17,121 nucleotides of DNA, from assembly GCA_001787035.1 (NCBI GenBank), contig MFUY01000005.1, positions 30,797-47,917 of the forward strand, given 5' to 3'. A program made the translations under genes and the position numbers. The DNA is from Candidatus Nomurabacteria bacterium RIFCSPLOWO2_01_FULL_41_12. GTDB taxonomy: Bacteria > Patescibacteriota > Minisyncoccia > Phycocordibacterales > UBA9973. Below are positions 1-6,006 of the stretch, in pieces; within the stretch, counting starts at the first letter, position 1, and the number at the start of each line of letters is the position of its first letter. The notes beneath the pieces were generated by a model. It saw nothing but the letters and a program-made list of their open reading frames with translations. It had not been told where the DNA came from and did no database searches.

Positions 1-280
1 CATGGCGTATAGCCTCAGCCTGGGAATGAGTCCCTCCGCCGGAGACCCGGGCTTCCACGTTCCATTTTAAGCCCGTCTTGCCGGCTCCTAACCCCCCTGA
101 CATTGGCTCTAAAATCAGACGGCGCTCCACTTCCGTTTTAAAATATTCTTTTGCATCTTTCCCATTAACAATAAAATTCGCCTTGCTGGATTCTAAAATA
201 CGCACTCTGGCAGTCGATGTCTTGCGTCTTCCTACGGCCTCAATGTATTTTCCTGTTGTTGTCTTTTTATCTTTATCCAT
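1..280 (-). CDS. rpsI: 30S ribosomal protein S9 (5' part, cut by window edge)
   Basis: Small-subunit ribosomal protein S9, whose C-terminal tail reaches the P-site tRNA; that tail lies outside the window. Translating the minus strand from the ATG at 280-278 gives 93 codons with no stop. The product begins MDKDKKTTTG and carries the S9 signature YIEAVGRRKTSTARVRI at about residues 12-28, then FIVNGKDAKEYF and a conserved GGGTHSQAEAIRHG near the visible end. It is the last gene of the infA-to-rpsI run and follows rplM, the usual L13-S9 pairing. The 77-nt gap to rplM contains an inverted repeat. No clear Shine-Dalgarno lies before the ATG. Identity is secure; the 3' third is missing. Confidence 0.95.
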   Translation of the reverse strand, partial: MDKDKKTTTGKYIEAVGRRKTSTARVRILESSKANFIVNGKDAKEYFKTEVERRLILEPMSGGLGAGKTGLKWNVEARVSGGGTHSQAEAIRH

Positions 281-290
281 ATATTTAATC

Positions 291-356
291 CCAGTACTAA
301 AATTTTAAGTTTTTATTTATAATGGTCATTTGTTTTTAAAAAAAATTTAGTACGGG
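291..356 (-). promoter_or_regulatory. Inverted repeat filling the rplM-rpsI gap
   Basis: The arm at 294-306 (GTACTAAAATTTT) is complementary to 341-353 (AAAAATTTAGTAC) at 12 of 13 positions, with CC/GG pairs continuing outside one mismatch. In the minus-strand transcript the stem starts one base after the rplM stop and ends about 10 nt before the rpsI ATG. It is AT-rich with a long loop, so it could be a stability or coupling element, or chance in AT-rich DNA. It is not a classical terminator. Confidence 0.4.
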
Positions 357-357
357 A

Positions 358-729
358 CTAGTCTTCTATCTTTAAATTTTTCATCATTTCTCTGCGTAAT
401 TTATTATCTGGTAGCATCTGATAAGTCGCGAGCTTTATTAATTCTTTCAAGCCTTGCTTAGAGGCTGTTTCCGTGCCGCTTATTATACGCAGTCCGCCCG
501 GAATTCCTGAATATCTGGTATGATAAATTTCCGCTAATTTTTTAGGAGTAATGCGAAGTAAAGATGCATTGGTAATTAGAACAGGCATGCCGGAATATTT
601 ATTTCTCTCAAAAGTGGCCTTAGTTTTGCCCATTAAAGACAATGCTGCTTCAGAGGCTACCCTGCCTAGAGTTCTCCCGCTGGCGTCTATTGTTTTGGCA
701 TCTATTATCTTGTGATTTGTTTTTTTCAT
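358..729 (-). CDS. rplM: 50S ribosomal protein L13
   Basis: Early-assembly large-subunit protein L13. The 123-residue product shows IIDAKTIDASGRTLGRVASE near the N-terminus, the central NASLLRITPKKL segment, YHTRYSGIPGG, and the C-terminal block MLPDNKLRREMMKNLKI, all in family order. It is shorter than the roughly 142 residues of E. coli L13, lacking the extra C-terminal tail and the usual N-terminal Trp-Tyr-Val start. It starts at ATG 729, only 11 nt after the rplQ stop, so it is cotranscribed with rplQ and rpoA. No Shine-Dalgarno is visible. The pairing with rpsI downstream supports the call. Confidence 0.96.
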   Translation of the reverse strand: MKKTNHKIIDAKTIDASGRTLGRVASEAALSLMGKTKATFERNKYSGMPVLITNASLLRITPKKLAEIYHTRYSGIPGGLRIISGTETASKQGLKELIKLATYQMLPDNKLRREMMKNLKIED

Positions 730-740
730 TGGTTTTTTAA

Positions 741-1094
741 TTATACAAATTCTATTATTGCCATGGGGGCTCCGTCGGCTTTTCTTACTCCCAACTTTAA
801 CACTCGAGTATAGCCTCCCTTTACATCCTTATATTTCGGCGCAATAACTTCAAAGAGCTTCTTTACTTCGCGGCTGCGGCCTCCTAATTTAGAAATTATC
901 AACCGGCGAGTGGCCAAGTTGCCATTTTTAGCCCGAGTTATTAGCTTTTCAATTATGGGCCTCAGCTCTTTCGCCTTGGGCAAGGTGGTCTTTATCTTTT
1001 CACGCACAATCAAATTGGACACCAAAGAATTAAGGAGCGCGCGCCTCTGTGTCTTGCCTCTTCCAAATTTTCTATTAGTGTTGTGGTGTCGCAT
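741..1094 (-). CDS. rplQ: 50S ribosomal protein L17
   Basis: L17, near the peptide exit tunnel of the large subunit. The 117-residue product opens with MRHHNTNRKFGRGKTQRRAL, close to the bacterial consensus MRHRK-GRKL-R-..HR-AL, and continues with LVSNLIVREKIKTTLPKAKE and the family ending RVLKLGVRKADGAPMAIIEFV. Length is normal for the family. The ATG at 1094 lies 16 nt after the rpoA stop, the standard rpoA-rplQ arrangement. The upstream gap is T-rich on the coding strand and has no Shine-Dalgarno match. I see nothing unusual in the protein. Confidence 0.97.
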   Translation of the reverse strand: MRHHNTNRKFGRGKTQRRALLNSLVSNLIVREKIKTTLPKAKELRPIIEKLITRAKNGNLATRRLIISKLGGRSREVKKLFEVIAPKYKDVKGGYTRVLKLGVRKADGAPMAIIEFV

Positions 1095-1110
1095 GAATTT
1101 TTATAAAAAA

Positions 1111-2100
1111 TTATTCCTTTAAATTAAGGCCGAATTTGCCGAGCACTTTCTTGATCTCGGAAATTCCTTTCTCACCGATACCTTCAACCTCAAGCAAATC
1201 TTCCCTTTTCTTTCGGGCCAGGCCTCCTAAGGTGCGGATATTTGCGCCGGTTAACGCATTGAGCGTCCTGGTAGAGAGGTCTAGGCTATCGGTTCTGGTT
1301 TTTAGAACATCAGCAAAATCAGGTCCCCCGCCTGCATCAGCTATGCTTGAAGCATTGCGGGCAGGTTTTTTCCCTTCTACCTCTCTTTCAATTTTAATTT
1401 CTTCTTCTATTTCTTTAAAATCTATAATAGCCTTTAGCTGATTAATCATGATTTCAATGGATCTGGAGAGCGCTTCGCGCGGAGAAAGCGTGCCGTCTGT
1501 TTCAATTGAAATCCTCAAGCGATTGTGGTTGGTTTTATCGCCAACACGCATATTTTCTACTTCGTAAGAAACCCGACGAATCGGAGTAAAAATAGCGTCA
1601 ACAGCAATCGTGCCGACATCAACTTTGTCTTTCTGGAAAATTTCCTTAGGAATAAAGCCAAGCCCCTTTTCAATTCTCATTTCAATGCTTAAGTTGACCT
1701 TGCCTGTAACTTCCGCAATATGAAGTTCCGGATTTAAAATTTCCACTTGCCCGCCGGTTTTTATGTCCGAAGCTAAGACTTCCTTGGGCCCTTTGAGGGA
1801 AAATGCAACAGTCTGAGGCTCGTCGGAGAGCATTTTAAAGCGGACCTTCTTTAAATTGAGAATCATCACTATCACATCTTCCTTTATCCCGTCCATTGTC
1901 TGAAATTCATGCGTCACGCCGTCAATCTTAATAGAGATAACGCTCGCGCCGGGAAGAGATGAAAGAATAATCCTCCTTAAGCTATTTCCCAAAGTATGGC
2001 CATATCCCGGAGACAAGCCGTCTATTTCAAAAACTCCCTTATTGCCATCTTCCAAAACGACGCGAGGCTTAGAAGGCATAATTATTTTATATTCAGGCAT
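1111..2100 (-). CDS. rpoA: DNA-directed RNA polymerase subunit alpha
   Basis: Alpha subunit, which dimerises to nucleate RNA polymerase assembly and contacts promoter UP elements. The 329-residue product has a complete N-terminal domain, including GLSPGYGHTLGNSLRRIILSSLPG at about residues 28-51. An acidic/lysine-rich linker runs at about 227-262, and a C-terminal helix-hairpin-helix domain at 265-329. The residues that bind UP-element DNA in E. coli (R265, N268, K298) have counterparts at R278, N281 and K311, so DNA contact by the C-terminal domain is probably kept. The linker includes ADAGGGPD, a flexible stretch. It sits in the usual rpsD-rpoA-rplQ order, 51 nt after rpsD, with a GC-rich hairpin in that gap. 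Confidence 0.98.
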   Translation of the reverse strand: MPEYKIIMPSKPRVVLEDGNKGVFEIDGLSPGYGHTLGNSLRRIILSSLPGASVISIKIDGVTHEFQTMDGIKEDVIVMILNLKKVRFKMLSDEPQTVAFSLKGPKEVLASDIKTGGQVEILNPELHIAEVTGKVNLSIEMRIEKGLGFIPKEIFQKDKVDVGTIAVDAIFTPIRRVSYEVENMRVGDKTNHNRLRISIETDGTLSPREALSRSIEIMINQLKAIIDFKEIEEEIKIEREVEGKKPARNASSIADAGGGPDFADVLKTRTDSLDLSTRTLNALTGANIRTLGGLARKKREDLLEVEGIGEKGISEIKKVLGKFGLNLKE

Positions 2101-2136
2101 ATTCTTATAATTAACTTTTTAAATTAATAATACTTG

Positions 2137-2151
2137 CCCGCCTTTGGCGGG
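2137..2151 (-). terminator. GC-rich hairpin right after the rpsD stop codon
   Basis: CCCGCC and GGCGGG form a perfect 6-bp stem with a 3-nt loop, starting at the base after the rpsD TAA. On the transcript it is followed by CAAGUAUUAUUAAUUU, U-rich but with no clean U-tract. It may be a weak or partial terminator that lowers rpoA relative to upstream genes, or an mRNA-protecting or processing hairpin. Confidence 0.5.
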
Positions 2152-2757
2152 TTAACGACTATAAAATTCCAACACGGCGTTCAAATCAAGGAAACTCTCT
2201 GTGTTTTTCGGCTTATCCACGATACGTCCTTCCAGGCTACTTAGATCAAAACTGACCCAAGCCGGAGGATTGTAATCTTTGATTCTTTCGGCCATATTTT
2301 CAAAAATTTTCTTGCCTTTGGATCCCTCACGGATTTTTATAACGTCTCCGGATTTCGATTGATAGGAAGGAATAGTCACCTTTTTATCATTGACAATAAA
2401 ATGCCCGTGAGAAACCATCTGTCTGGCGGCGCGCCGACTTGCCGCTAATCCCATTCTATAAACTACATTGTCCAGACGAGACTCAAGCCCTTCGTAAAGT
2501 TTCTCCGTCGTGCCGACGCCTTTGACATGAGAAGCTTTTTTAACGTAATTTGAGAGCTGACGTTCGGATATGCCGTAGGAAAAGCGTATTTTTTGCTTCT
2601 CCATAAGCTGCGCTCCATACTCGGAAGGAGCCTTCGGACGGCGCGCGCCGGGCAAACTGCCCTTAGCGGAGACTGCTTTAAATTTAGAAGTTTGACATTT
2701 ATCATAAACCCCCGGACCCAGCCTTCTGCAAATTTTAAATTTTGGTTTGGATATCAT
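2152..2757 (-). CDS. rpsD: 30S ribosomal protein S4
   Basis: Primary 16S rRNA-binding protein that nucleates 30S assembly. The 201-residue product carries ICRRLGPGVYDK near the N-terminus, PGARRPKAPSEYGAQLMEKQKIRFSYG at about 37-63, and the S4 domain from about 90 onward with ESRLDNVVYRMGLAASRRAARQMVSHGHF. It ends in LEFYSR. Length matches the family. The N-terminus has only two Cys (C9, C20), so the four-Cys zinc site of some S4 proteins is absent. It starts at ATG 2757, 6 nt after the rpsK stop. A GGAG sequence lies inside the last rpsK codons, at a slightly long distance from the ATG. In E. coli S4 represses its own operon; I did not find a recognisable pseudoknot target here. Confidence 0.97.
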   Translation of the reverse strand: MISKPKFKICRRLGPGVYDKCQTSKFKAVSAKGSLPGARRPKAPSEYGAQLMEKQKIRFSYGISERQLSNYVKKASHVKGVGTTEKLYEGLESRLDNVVYRMGLAASRRAARQMVSHGHFIVNDKKVTIPSYQSKSGDVIKIREGSKGKKIFENMAERIKDYNPPAWVSFDLSSLEGRIVDKPKNTESFLDLNAVLEFYSR

Positions 2758-2763
2758 AAATTT

Positions 2764-3210
2764 TTATACTCTCCTTGGCTTTTTAGCCTTCGGTCCGTTA
2801 TGAGGCACCGGTGTCGCATCTTGGATAGAAGTAATTTCAATGCCGTGAGCCATAAACGCCCTGATAGCAGGCTCGCGGCCGGACCCAACCCCTAGAATCA
2901 CCACATCTGAATCTTTAACTCCGAGAATTGCCGCTTTGCTCCCGATCACATCGCCTACTTTAGAAGCCGCGAACGGGGTACCTTTTTTCGCGCCCCGGAA
3001 ACCCAGACTTCCCGCACTTGACCAAAACAATGTATTCCCTAATTTGTCGGAAAAAAGCACTTTGGTATTGTTGAATGTGGCATCAATATGCAAAACGCCG
3101 GAAGTGACTTTTTTTTTGGGCATCTTTGATGGCAGTTTCTTACCTTCTACTTCTGTTGTAATTTCTTTTTTGGACTCTTCTATTTCAGTTGTAATTTTTG
3201 TTTTTCCCAT
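2764..3210 (-). CDS. rpsK: 30S ribosomal protein S11
   Basis: Platform protein of the small subunit. The core is clear: HIDATFNNTKVLFSDKLGN at about 41-59, the GVGSGREPAIRAF block, and the end ITSIQDATPVPHNGPKAKKPRRV. I chose the ATG at 3210 (148 residues). An in-frame TTG at 3222 would add four residues, but neither start has a Shine-Dalgarno. Ahead of the core is a charged extension in which ITTEIEESKKE is followed by the near-copy ITTEVEGKK, a small internal duplication not found in typical S11. It lies between rpsM and rpsD as usual, with a hairpin in the gap to rpsM. Confidence 0.96.
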   Translation of the reverse strand: MGKTKITTEIEESKKEITTEVEGKKLPSKMPKKKVTSGVLHIDATFNNTKVLFSDKLGNTLFWSSAGSLGFRGAKKGTPFAASKVGDVIGSKAAILGVKDSDVVILGVGSGREPAIRAFMAHGIEITSIQDATPVPHNGPKAKKPRRV

Positions 3211-3227
3211 TTGATTTTGCAAATCAT

Positions 3228-3252
3228 GTCGCGCAAGTCAATTAAGCGCGAC
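3228..3252 (-). promoter_or_regulatory. Hairpin in the rpsM-rpsK gap
   Basis: GTCGCGC at 3228-3234 pairs perfectly with GCGCGAC at 3246-3252 around an 11-nt AT-rich loop. In the transcript it lies 5 nt after the rpsM stop and 17 nt before the rpsK ATG. There is no following U-tract, so it is more likely a processing, stability or translational-control structure than a terminator. Confidence 0.45.
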
Positions 3253-3257
3253 GCTAT

Positions 3258-3638
3258 TTATGTCTTGCTTTCTTTCCTCTTACCTGATGCCATTGTTTTT
3301 CGGACATTGCCCCTGACGGTTCTGGAATTTGTTTTTGTCCGCTGTCCCCGGACTGGTAATCTTTTCATGTGGCGAATACCCCGGTAGCTTTTGATATCCT
3401 TCAATCTTTTAATATTAGCTCCGATTTCTCTCTTTAAATTTCCTTCTATTAAAATTCCTTCAACCACAACACGAATTTTATTCTCTTCTTCGGGAGTCAA
3501 ATCTTTAGCGCGCCTGCCGCGGTCAATGCCCACTTGGTCTAAAATCTTCCGAGCTTTGGGAATGCCAATGCCGTAAAGGCAGGTTAGGCCGATTTCAAGT
3601 CTCTTTTCATTTGGGACTGTGATTCCTAGAATTCTCAT
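3258..3638 (-). CDS. rpsM: 30S ribosomal protein S13
   Basis: Head protein of the small subunit that contacts the P-site tRNA and bridges to the large subunit. The 126-residue product has the S13 N-terminus RILGITVPNEKRLEIGLTC, the helix-two-turn-helix segment with LYGIGIPKARKIL, and the diagnostic block SYRGIRHMKRLPVRGQRTKT at about 84-103. A basic tail ends in GKRKESKT. Length is normal. The ATG at 3638 follows the rpmJ stop by 6 nt. No Shine-Dalgarno is visible, which suggests coupled translation from rpmJ. Confidence 0.97.
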   Translation of the reverse strand: MRILGITVPNEKRLEIGLTCLYGIGIPKARKILDQVGIDRGRRAKDLTPEEENKIRVVVEGILIEGNLKREIGANIKRLKDIKSYRGIRHMKRLPVRGQRTKTNSRTVRGNVRKTMASGKRKESKT

Positions 3639-3644
3639 AATAAA

Positions 3645-3755
3645 TTATTGCTTTTGCTTATGTTTGGGGTTGGAGCAAATTATGCGCAAATGCCTGGCTC
3701 TTCTGACCATTTTACAATTATCACAAATTTTCTTTACGGATGATTTTACTTTCAT
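3645..3755 (-). CDS. rpmJ: 50S ribosomal protein L36
   Basis: A 36-residue zinc-ribbon protein of the large subunit. Translation from ATG 3755 gives MKVKSSVKKICDNCKMVRRA, then RHLRIICSNPKHKQKQ and TAA. It keeps the C-C-C-H zinc site of the classical form: C11, C14, C27 and H32. The length and the KHKQKQ ending match the family, and the position between infA and rpsM is the standard one. It has its own promoter candidate and a leader of roughly 87 nt upstream. Confidence 0.95.
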   Translation of the reverse strand: MKVKSSVKKICDNCKMVRRARHLRIICSNPKHKQKQ

Positions 3756-3777
3756 TAATATTTGACGCAAAAAAACA

Positions 3778-3804
3778 AAAAACAAGGAAAAAACCCTTAT
3801 TTTT
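3778..3804 (-). promoter_or_regulatory. U-rich leader hairpin before rpmJ
   Basis: On the coding strand AAAAATAAGG (3804-3795) and CCTTGTTTTT (3787-3778) can pair around a 7-nt loop. All positions pair except one U·G. A run TGTTTTTTTG follows directly. With only two G-C pairs the stem is weak, but stem plus U-tract is the shape of an intrinsic terminator or attenuator. It lies about 22 nt upstream of the rpmJ ATG. Confidence 0.4.
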
Positions 3805-3848
3805 CAACACTTTTACTTTTTTTAAAAACCAAACAAACTGTAAATGCT

Positions 3849-3877
3849 ATAATACACCATGTTGTTAAAAATGACAA
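3849..3877 (-). promoter_or_regulatory. Sigma70-type promoter for rpmJ and downstream genes
   Basis: A -35 box TTGTCA at 3877-3872 (5 of 6 to consensus) is followed by a 17-nt spacer and a -10 box TATTAT at 3854-3849 (5 of 6). The predicted start is near 3842, giving a leader of about 87 nt to rpmJ. The -35 box sits in the U-rich tail of the upstream hairpin, so a weak terminator and a new promoter overlap. Confidence 0.65.
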
Positions 3878-3919
3878 CCCCGAACCAAAGCCCTCGGCTT
3901 GGTACGGGGCAAGGCCCCG
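3878..3919 (-). terminator. Two mutually exclusive hairpins after infA
   Basis: Three bases after the infA stop, CGGGGC-CTT-GCCCCG forms a perfect 6-bp hairpin (3919-3905). Its 3' arm CCCCG (3909-3905) is also the 5' arm of a larger hairpin over 3909-3878. That one has 13 pairs, one mismatch, one bulge and a 3-nt loop, and is followed by TTGTCATTTTT. The second is a plausible intrinsic terminator. Forming the first would disrupt its base, which is the geometry of an attenuator. Confidence 0.6.
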
Positions 3920-3922
3920 AAA

Positions 3923-4168
3923 CTATAACCTTTTAATAATTCTTCCCTTTCCGCCATAGGGGTCTAAGATTATTTCGACTGAATCTCCGATCAAAACCTT
4001 AATCCTATGCATCCGCATTTTCCCTGAAAGATATGCTAGAATTTCTTTTTTACCTTCTGTGTTATCTTTTGTTTTGTCTTCAATATCAACTCTAAACAAG
4101 GTAGAGGGCAATGCTTCAGTGACAACTCCCCTTGCCATCAATATTTTTTCATCTTTCAGGTCGCTCAT
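3923..4168 (-). CDS. infA: Translation initiation factor IF-1
   Basis: Single OB-fold factor that binds the ribosomal A site during initiation. The 81-residue product has GVVTEALPSTLFRVDIED, then LSGKMRMHRIKVLIGDSVEI and the ending DPYGGKGRIIKRL, all family hallmarks. It is about nine residues longer than E. coli IF-1. The extra residues (around KTKDNTEGKK, 33-42) fall in a loop between two beta strands of the OB fold. It starts at ATG 4168, just below a strong promoter, with no Shine-Dalgarno. It heads the run of ribosomal genes; secY, adk and map, common upstream neighbours in other bacteria, are absent here. Confidence 0.96.
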   Translation of the reverse strand: MSDLKDEKILMARGVVTEALPSTLFRVDIEDKTKDNTEGKKEILAYLSGKMRMHRIKVLIGDSVEIILDPYGGKGRIIKRL

Positions 4169-4179
4169 TTGATTATAAA

Positions 4180-4208
4180 ATCATACTAAAATGTAAACAT
4201 AAGGTCAA
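4180..4208 (-). promoter_or_regulatory. Sigma70-type promoter for infA
   Basis: TTGACC at 4208-4203 (5 of 6 to the -35 consensus), a 17-nt spacer, and TATGAT at 4185-4180 (5 of 6 to the -10 consensus). The -35 box overlaps the stop codon of the upstream Cys-rich gene. Transcription would start near 4173, leaving a leader of only about 5 nt before the infA ATG. This fits the missing Shine-Dalgarno. Confidence 0.7.
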
Positions 4209-5974
4209 TATACCTCTTGTTGATAACATTTCTCACAATACACCATTTCGGGACGGTCGGGTACATAGCTAGTTTCAAATTCTACTTCACACTTCTCTTT
4301 TCCGTGCAAATGATTTTCTTTGTCGCACATACACTCACGATGCCAAAGTTTAATTGGGTTTCTAAATTGTATTCTATCGTTATGTCTACTATTGGGACAT
4401 TTACGAGGAATCGGTATATTCATCTTTCTATAAAATAATAATTCTTGAGATAAAATTCTGAAAGCTTTAGTGCAGTTGTGATTGGATGCCGATTTTTGAT
4501 CCATATCCCAATCTTCACATAAAATAATTTCATTAGTAATGCTGTCGTCTGTTTCCTTTATGGCATTTGGCAAGTCTTTCCATGATTTTGTTGGTATGTA
4601 CTTTTTTTCTTCTACCTGTTTCCAGGCATATCCTTGTTTTTGTGCTTTAGATTCGTCTAATGGAAAAAATTCATGCGCAGTTGATTCGTTGTAAGAAAAT
4701 GAAGAAAGCTCTAAAGGGAAAAATTCTCCATATTTATACCCTCTTCCGTATTTGTCTTTATATGGCATTTCATTCATGTGCTGACGGATTTTCGGCACCA
4801 GTTTTTCATACTCTCCTTTCGTATATTGTTTATTTAAAATACAATATTGCCTGCCTCGCAGTCCAATACAGCCGAACATGTGAGCAACATTTGCTACACC
4901 ATAACAATACTCCACATCTCTAACGTTTGAGACAGCTTGTACGGTAAACTTTACATTAGCGCCTCCATCACCAAGTAAAAGGGTTTCATACACCATTTCA
5001 ACATTTTCTCCATATTCTGTGTAATCATAACAATCTCTTGTCGTCTTGGTGCTTGCAAATTGACAATATCTACAATCTTCAGCCCCAACCATTTCATAAG
5101 AATTAAGGGTGTTTTTAGAATATTGAATATAATCTCCTGAGCTATTTACATTTTTCCTACTGTGCATGTATTTCTGAGGATATTTTACCCAAAATACTTT
5201 TGCTTTTTCAGAATATTTTTTAATATTTTTATAATTAGACAAATCCAACTCTTTACGCTTAGCTTCATACTCTTCTTTTAAATATTGAACATTTTCAATA
5301 CAATATTTCTGGTTTCTTAAATTTACGCACCCAATACAATCAGTACAATTTAATAAATTTTTACAAAAATAAATCTCAGAACATTCTTCGCAGTCTACTG
5401 AATATAAATTCTTGTATCCTTTGGTAATATTGACCGACTCATAACATAAATCTGATTTCTGCAACATAAGCACATCTTGGCTATCGTTGGAAACTTTTAA
5501 CCCGCTTGCATACATGCACCTCTCATTGTGGTCAGCGTGAAATACCATATAACAATTCTTGAGATATCCTGCTAAATTGTTGTAATCACTATCAACAATG
5601 GTTTGGTAATGAAGGAAAAGACTTTGAACCGCCGCTTTTTCCTGTAATGCTTTGTACTGTTCAAAAAATGGTTTTGAAAAATCATAATCCATGCCACTTT
5701 CAAGCTGATCCCAGCCATCACCCCACCAACAGGCAGGACAAAAAACCTTTCTTTTTACATTTGACCCATAAACTGAGAGTATTTCTTTCTTACATAATCC
5801 ACAAGGGCTCTTGTAGAGATAGCGTTCGTTGCGAAAAGATAATCTTCTTATAAGCCTGCACTCCGGACACCATGTTGGCGGAGGTACCTTCATTTTTTCA
5901 TAAAAATTAAAATCATCCGGCTCGATAGTAAAATCTTTTTTACAGTTTTGACAACTTTTTATTTTAGTTTTCAT
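4205..5974 (-). CDS. Cys-rich zinc-ribbon protein with duplicated modules, function unknown
   Basis: A 589-residue protein that I cannot assign to a function. I recall similar proteins as frequent in Parcubacteria-type genomes. The N-terminus has four CxxC pairs (C8/C11, C36/C39, C58/C61, C79/C82), consistent with two zinc ribbons. The first includes FYEKMKVPPPTWCPECR at 24-40. The C-terminus repeats this theme, with FYRKMNIPIPRKCPNSR at 514-530 followed by C548, C550, C562, C580 and C583; one CxxC has become CxxS. The middle holds further Cys (195, 198, 204, 210, 213, 216, 225, 301, 304) and two copies of a GC-x-LR-x3-YCI-x-N-x-QY unit (215-237 and 368-390). There is no signal peptide or membrane segment, so it is probably cytoplasmic. 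It stands alone between the envelope module and infA. Binding of metal, RNA or another protein is possible; none is shown. Confidence 0.85.
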   Translation of the reverse strand: MKTKIKSCQNCKKDFTIEPDDFNFYEKMKVPPPTWCPECRLIRRLSFRNERYLYKSPCGLCKKEILSVYGSNVKRKVFCPACWWGDGWDQLESGMDYDFSKPFFEQYKALQEKAAVQSLFLHYQTIVDSDYNNLAGYLKNCYMVFHADHNERCMYASGLKVSNDSQDVLMLQKSDLCYESVNITKGYKNLYSVDCEECSEIYFCKNLLNCTDCIGCVNLRNQKYCIENVQYLKEEYEAKRKELDLSNYKNIKKYSEKAKVFWVKYPQKYMHSRKNVNSSGDYIQYSKNTLNSYEMVGAEDCRYCQFASTKTTRDCYDYTEYGENVEMVYETLLLGDGGANVKFTVQAVSNVRDVEYCYGVANVAHMFGCIGLRGRQYCILNKQYTKGEYEKLVPKIRQHMNEMPYKDKYGRGYKYGEFFPLELSSFSYNESTAHEFFPLDESKAQKQGYAWKQVEEKKYIPTKSWKDLPNAIKETDDSITNEIILCEDWDMDQKSASNHNCTKAFRILSQELLFYRKMNIPIPRKCPNSRHNDRIQFRNPIKLWHRECMCDKENHLHGKEKCEVEFETSYVPDRPEMVYCEKCYQQEVY

Positions 5975-5975
5975 T

Positions 5976-5997
5976 CTAATGTTCTATAGAATGTTAG
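5976..5997. promoter_or_regulatory. 22-bp imperfect palindrome before the Cys-rich gene
   Basis: CTAA-tg-TTCTATAGAA-tg-TTAG is symmetric at 18 of 22 positions and starts 2 bp upstream of the ATG of the Cys-rich gene. It has the shape of an operator for a dimeric repressor. No convincing -35/-10 pair was found around it, so the role is a guess. Confidence 0.3.
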
Positions 5998-6006
5998 CGC
6001 AACGGT

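Noticed and set aside
910..1122. Plus-strand open frames overlapping the ribosomal and other genes
   Set aside because: All lie antisense within well-conserved genes, have no recognisable product and follow codon shadows of the minus-strand genes. No plus-strand gene is supported anywhere in the window.
2463..2705. Second minus-strand frame inside rpsD
   Set aside because: It is an out-of-frame shadow of the S4 coding sequence; the S4 frame explains the whole stretch.
3762..3959. Plus-strand open frame across the infA-rpmJ gap
   Set aside because: It has low-complexity sequence, no start signals, and overlaps the terminator/promoter structures and the infA 3' end. The regulatory reading fits better.
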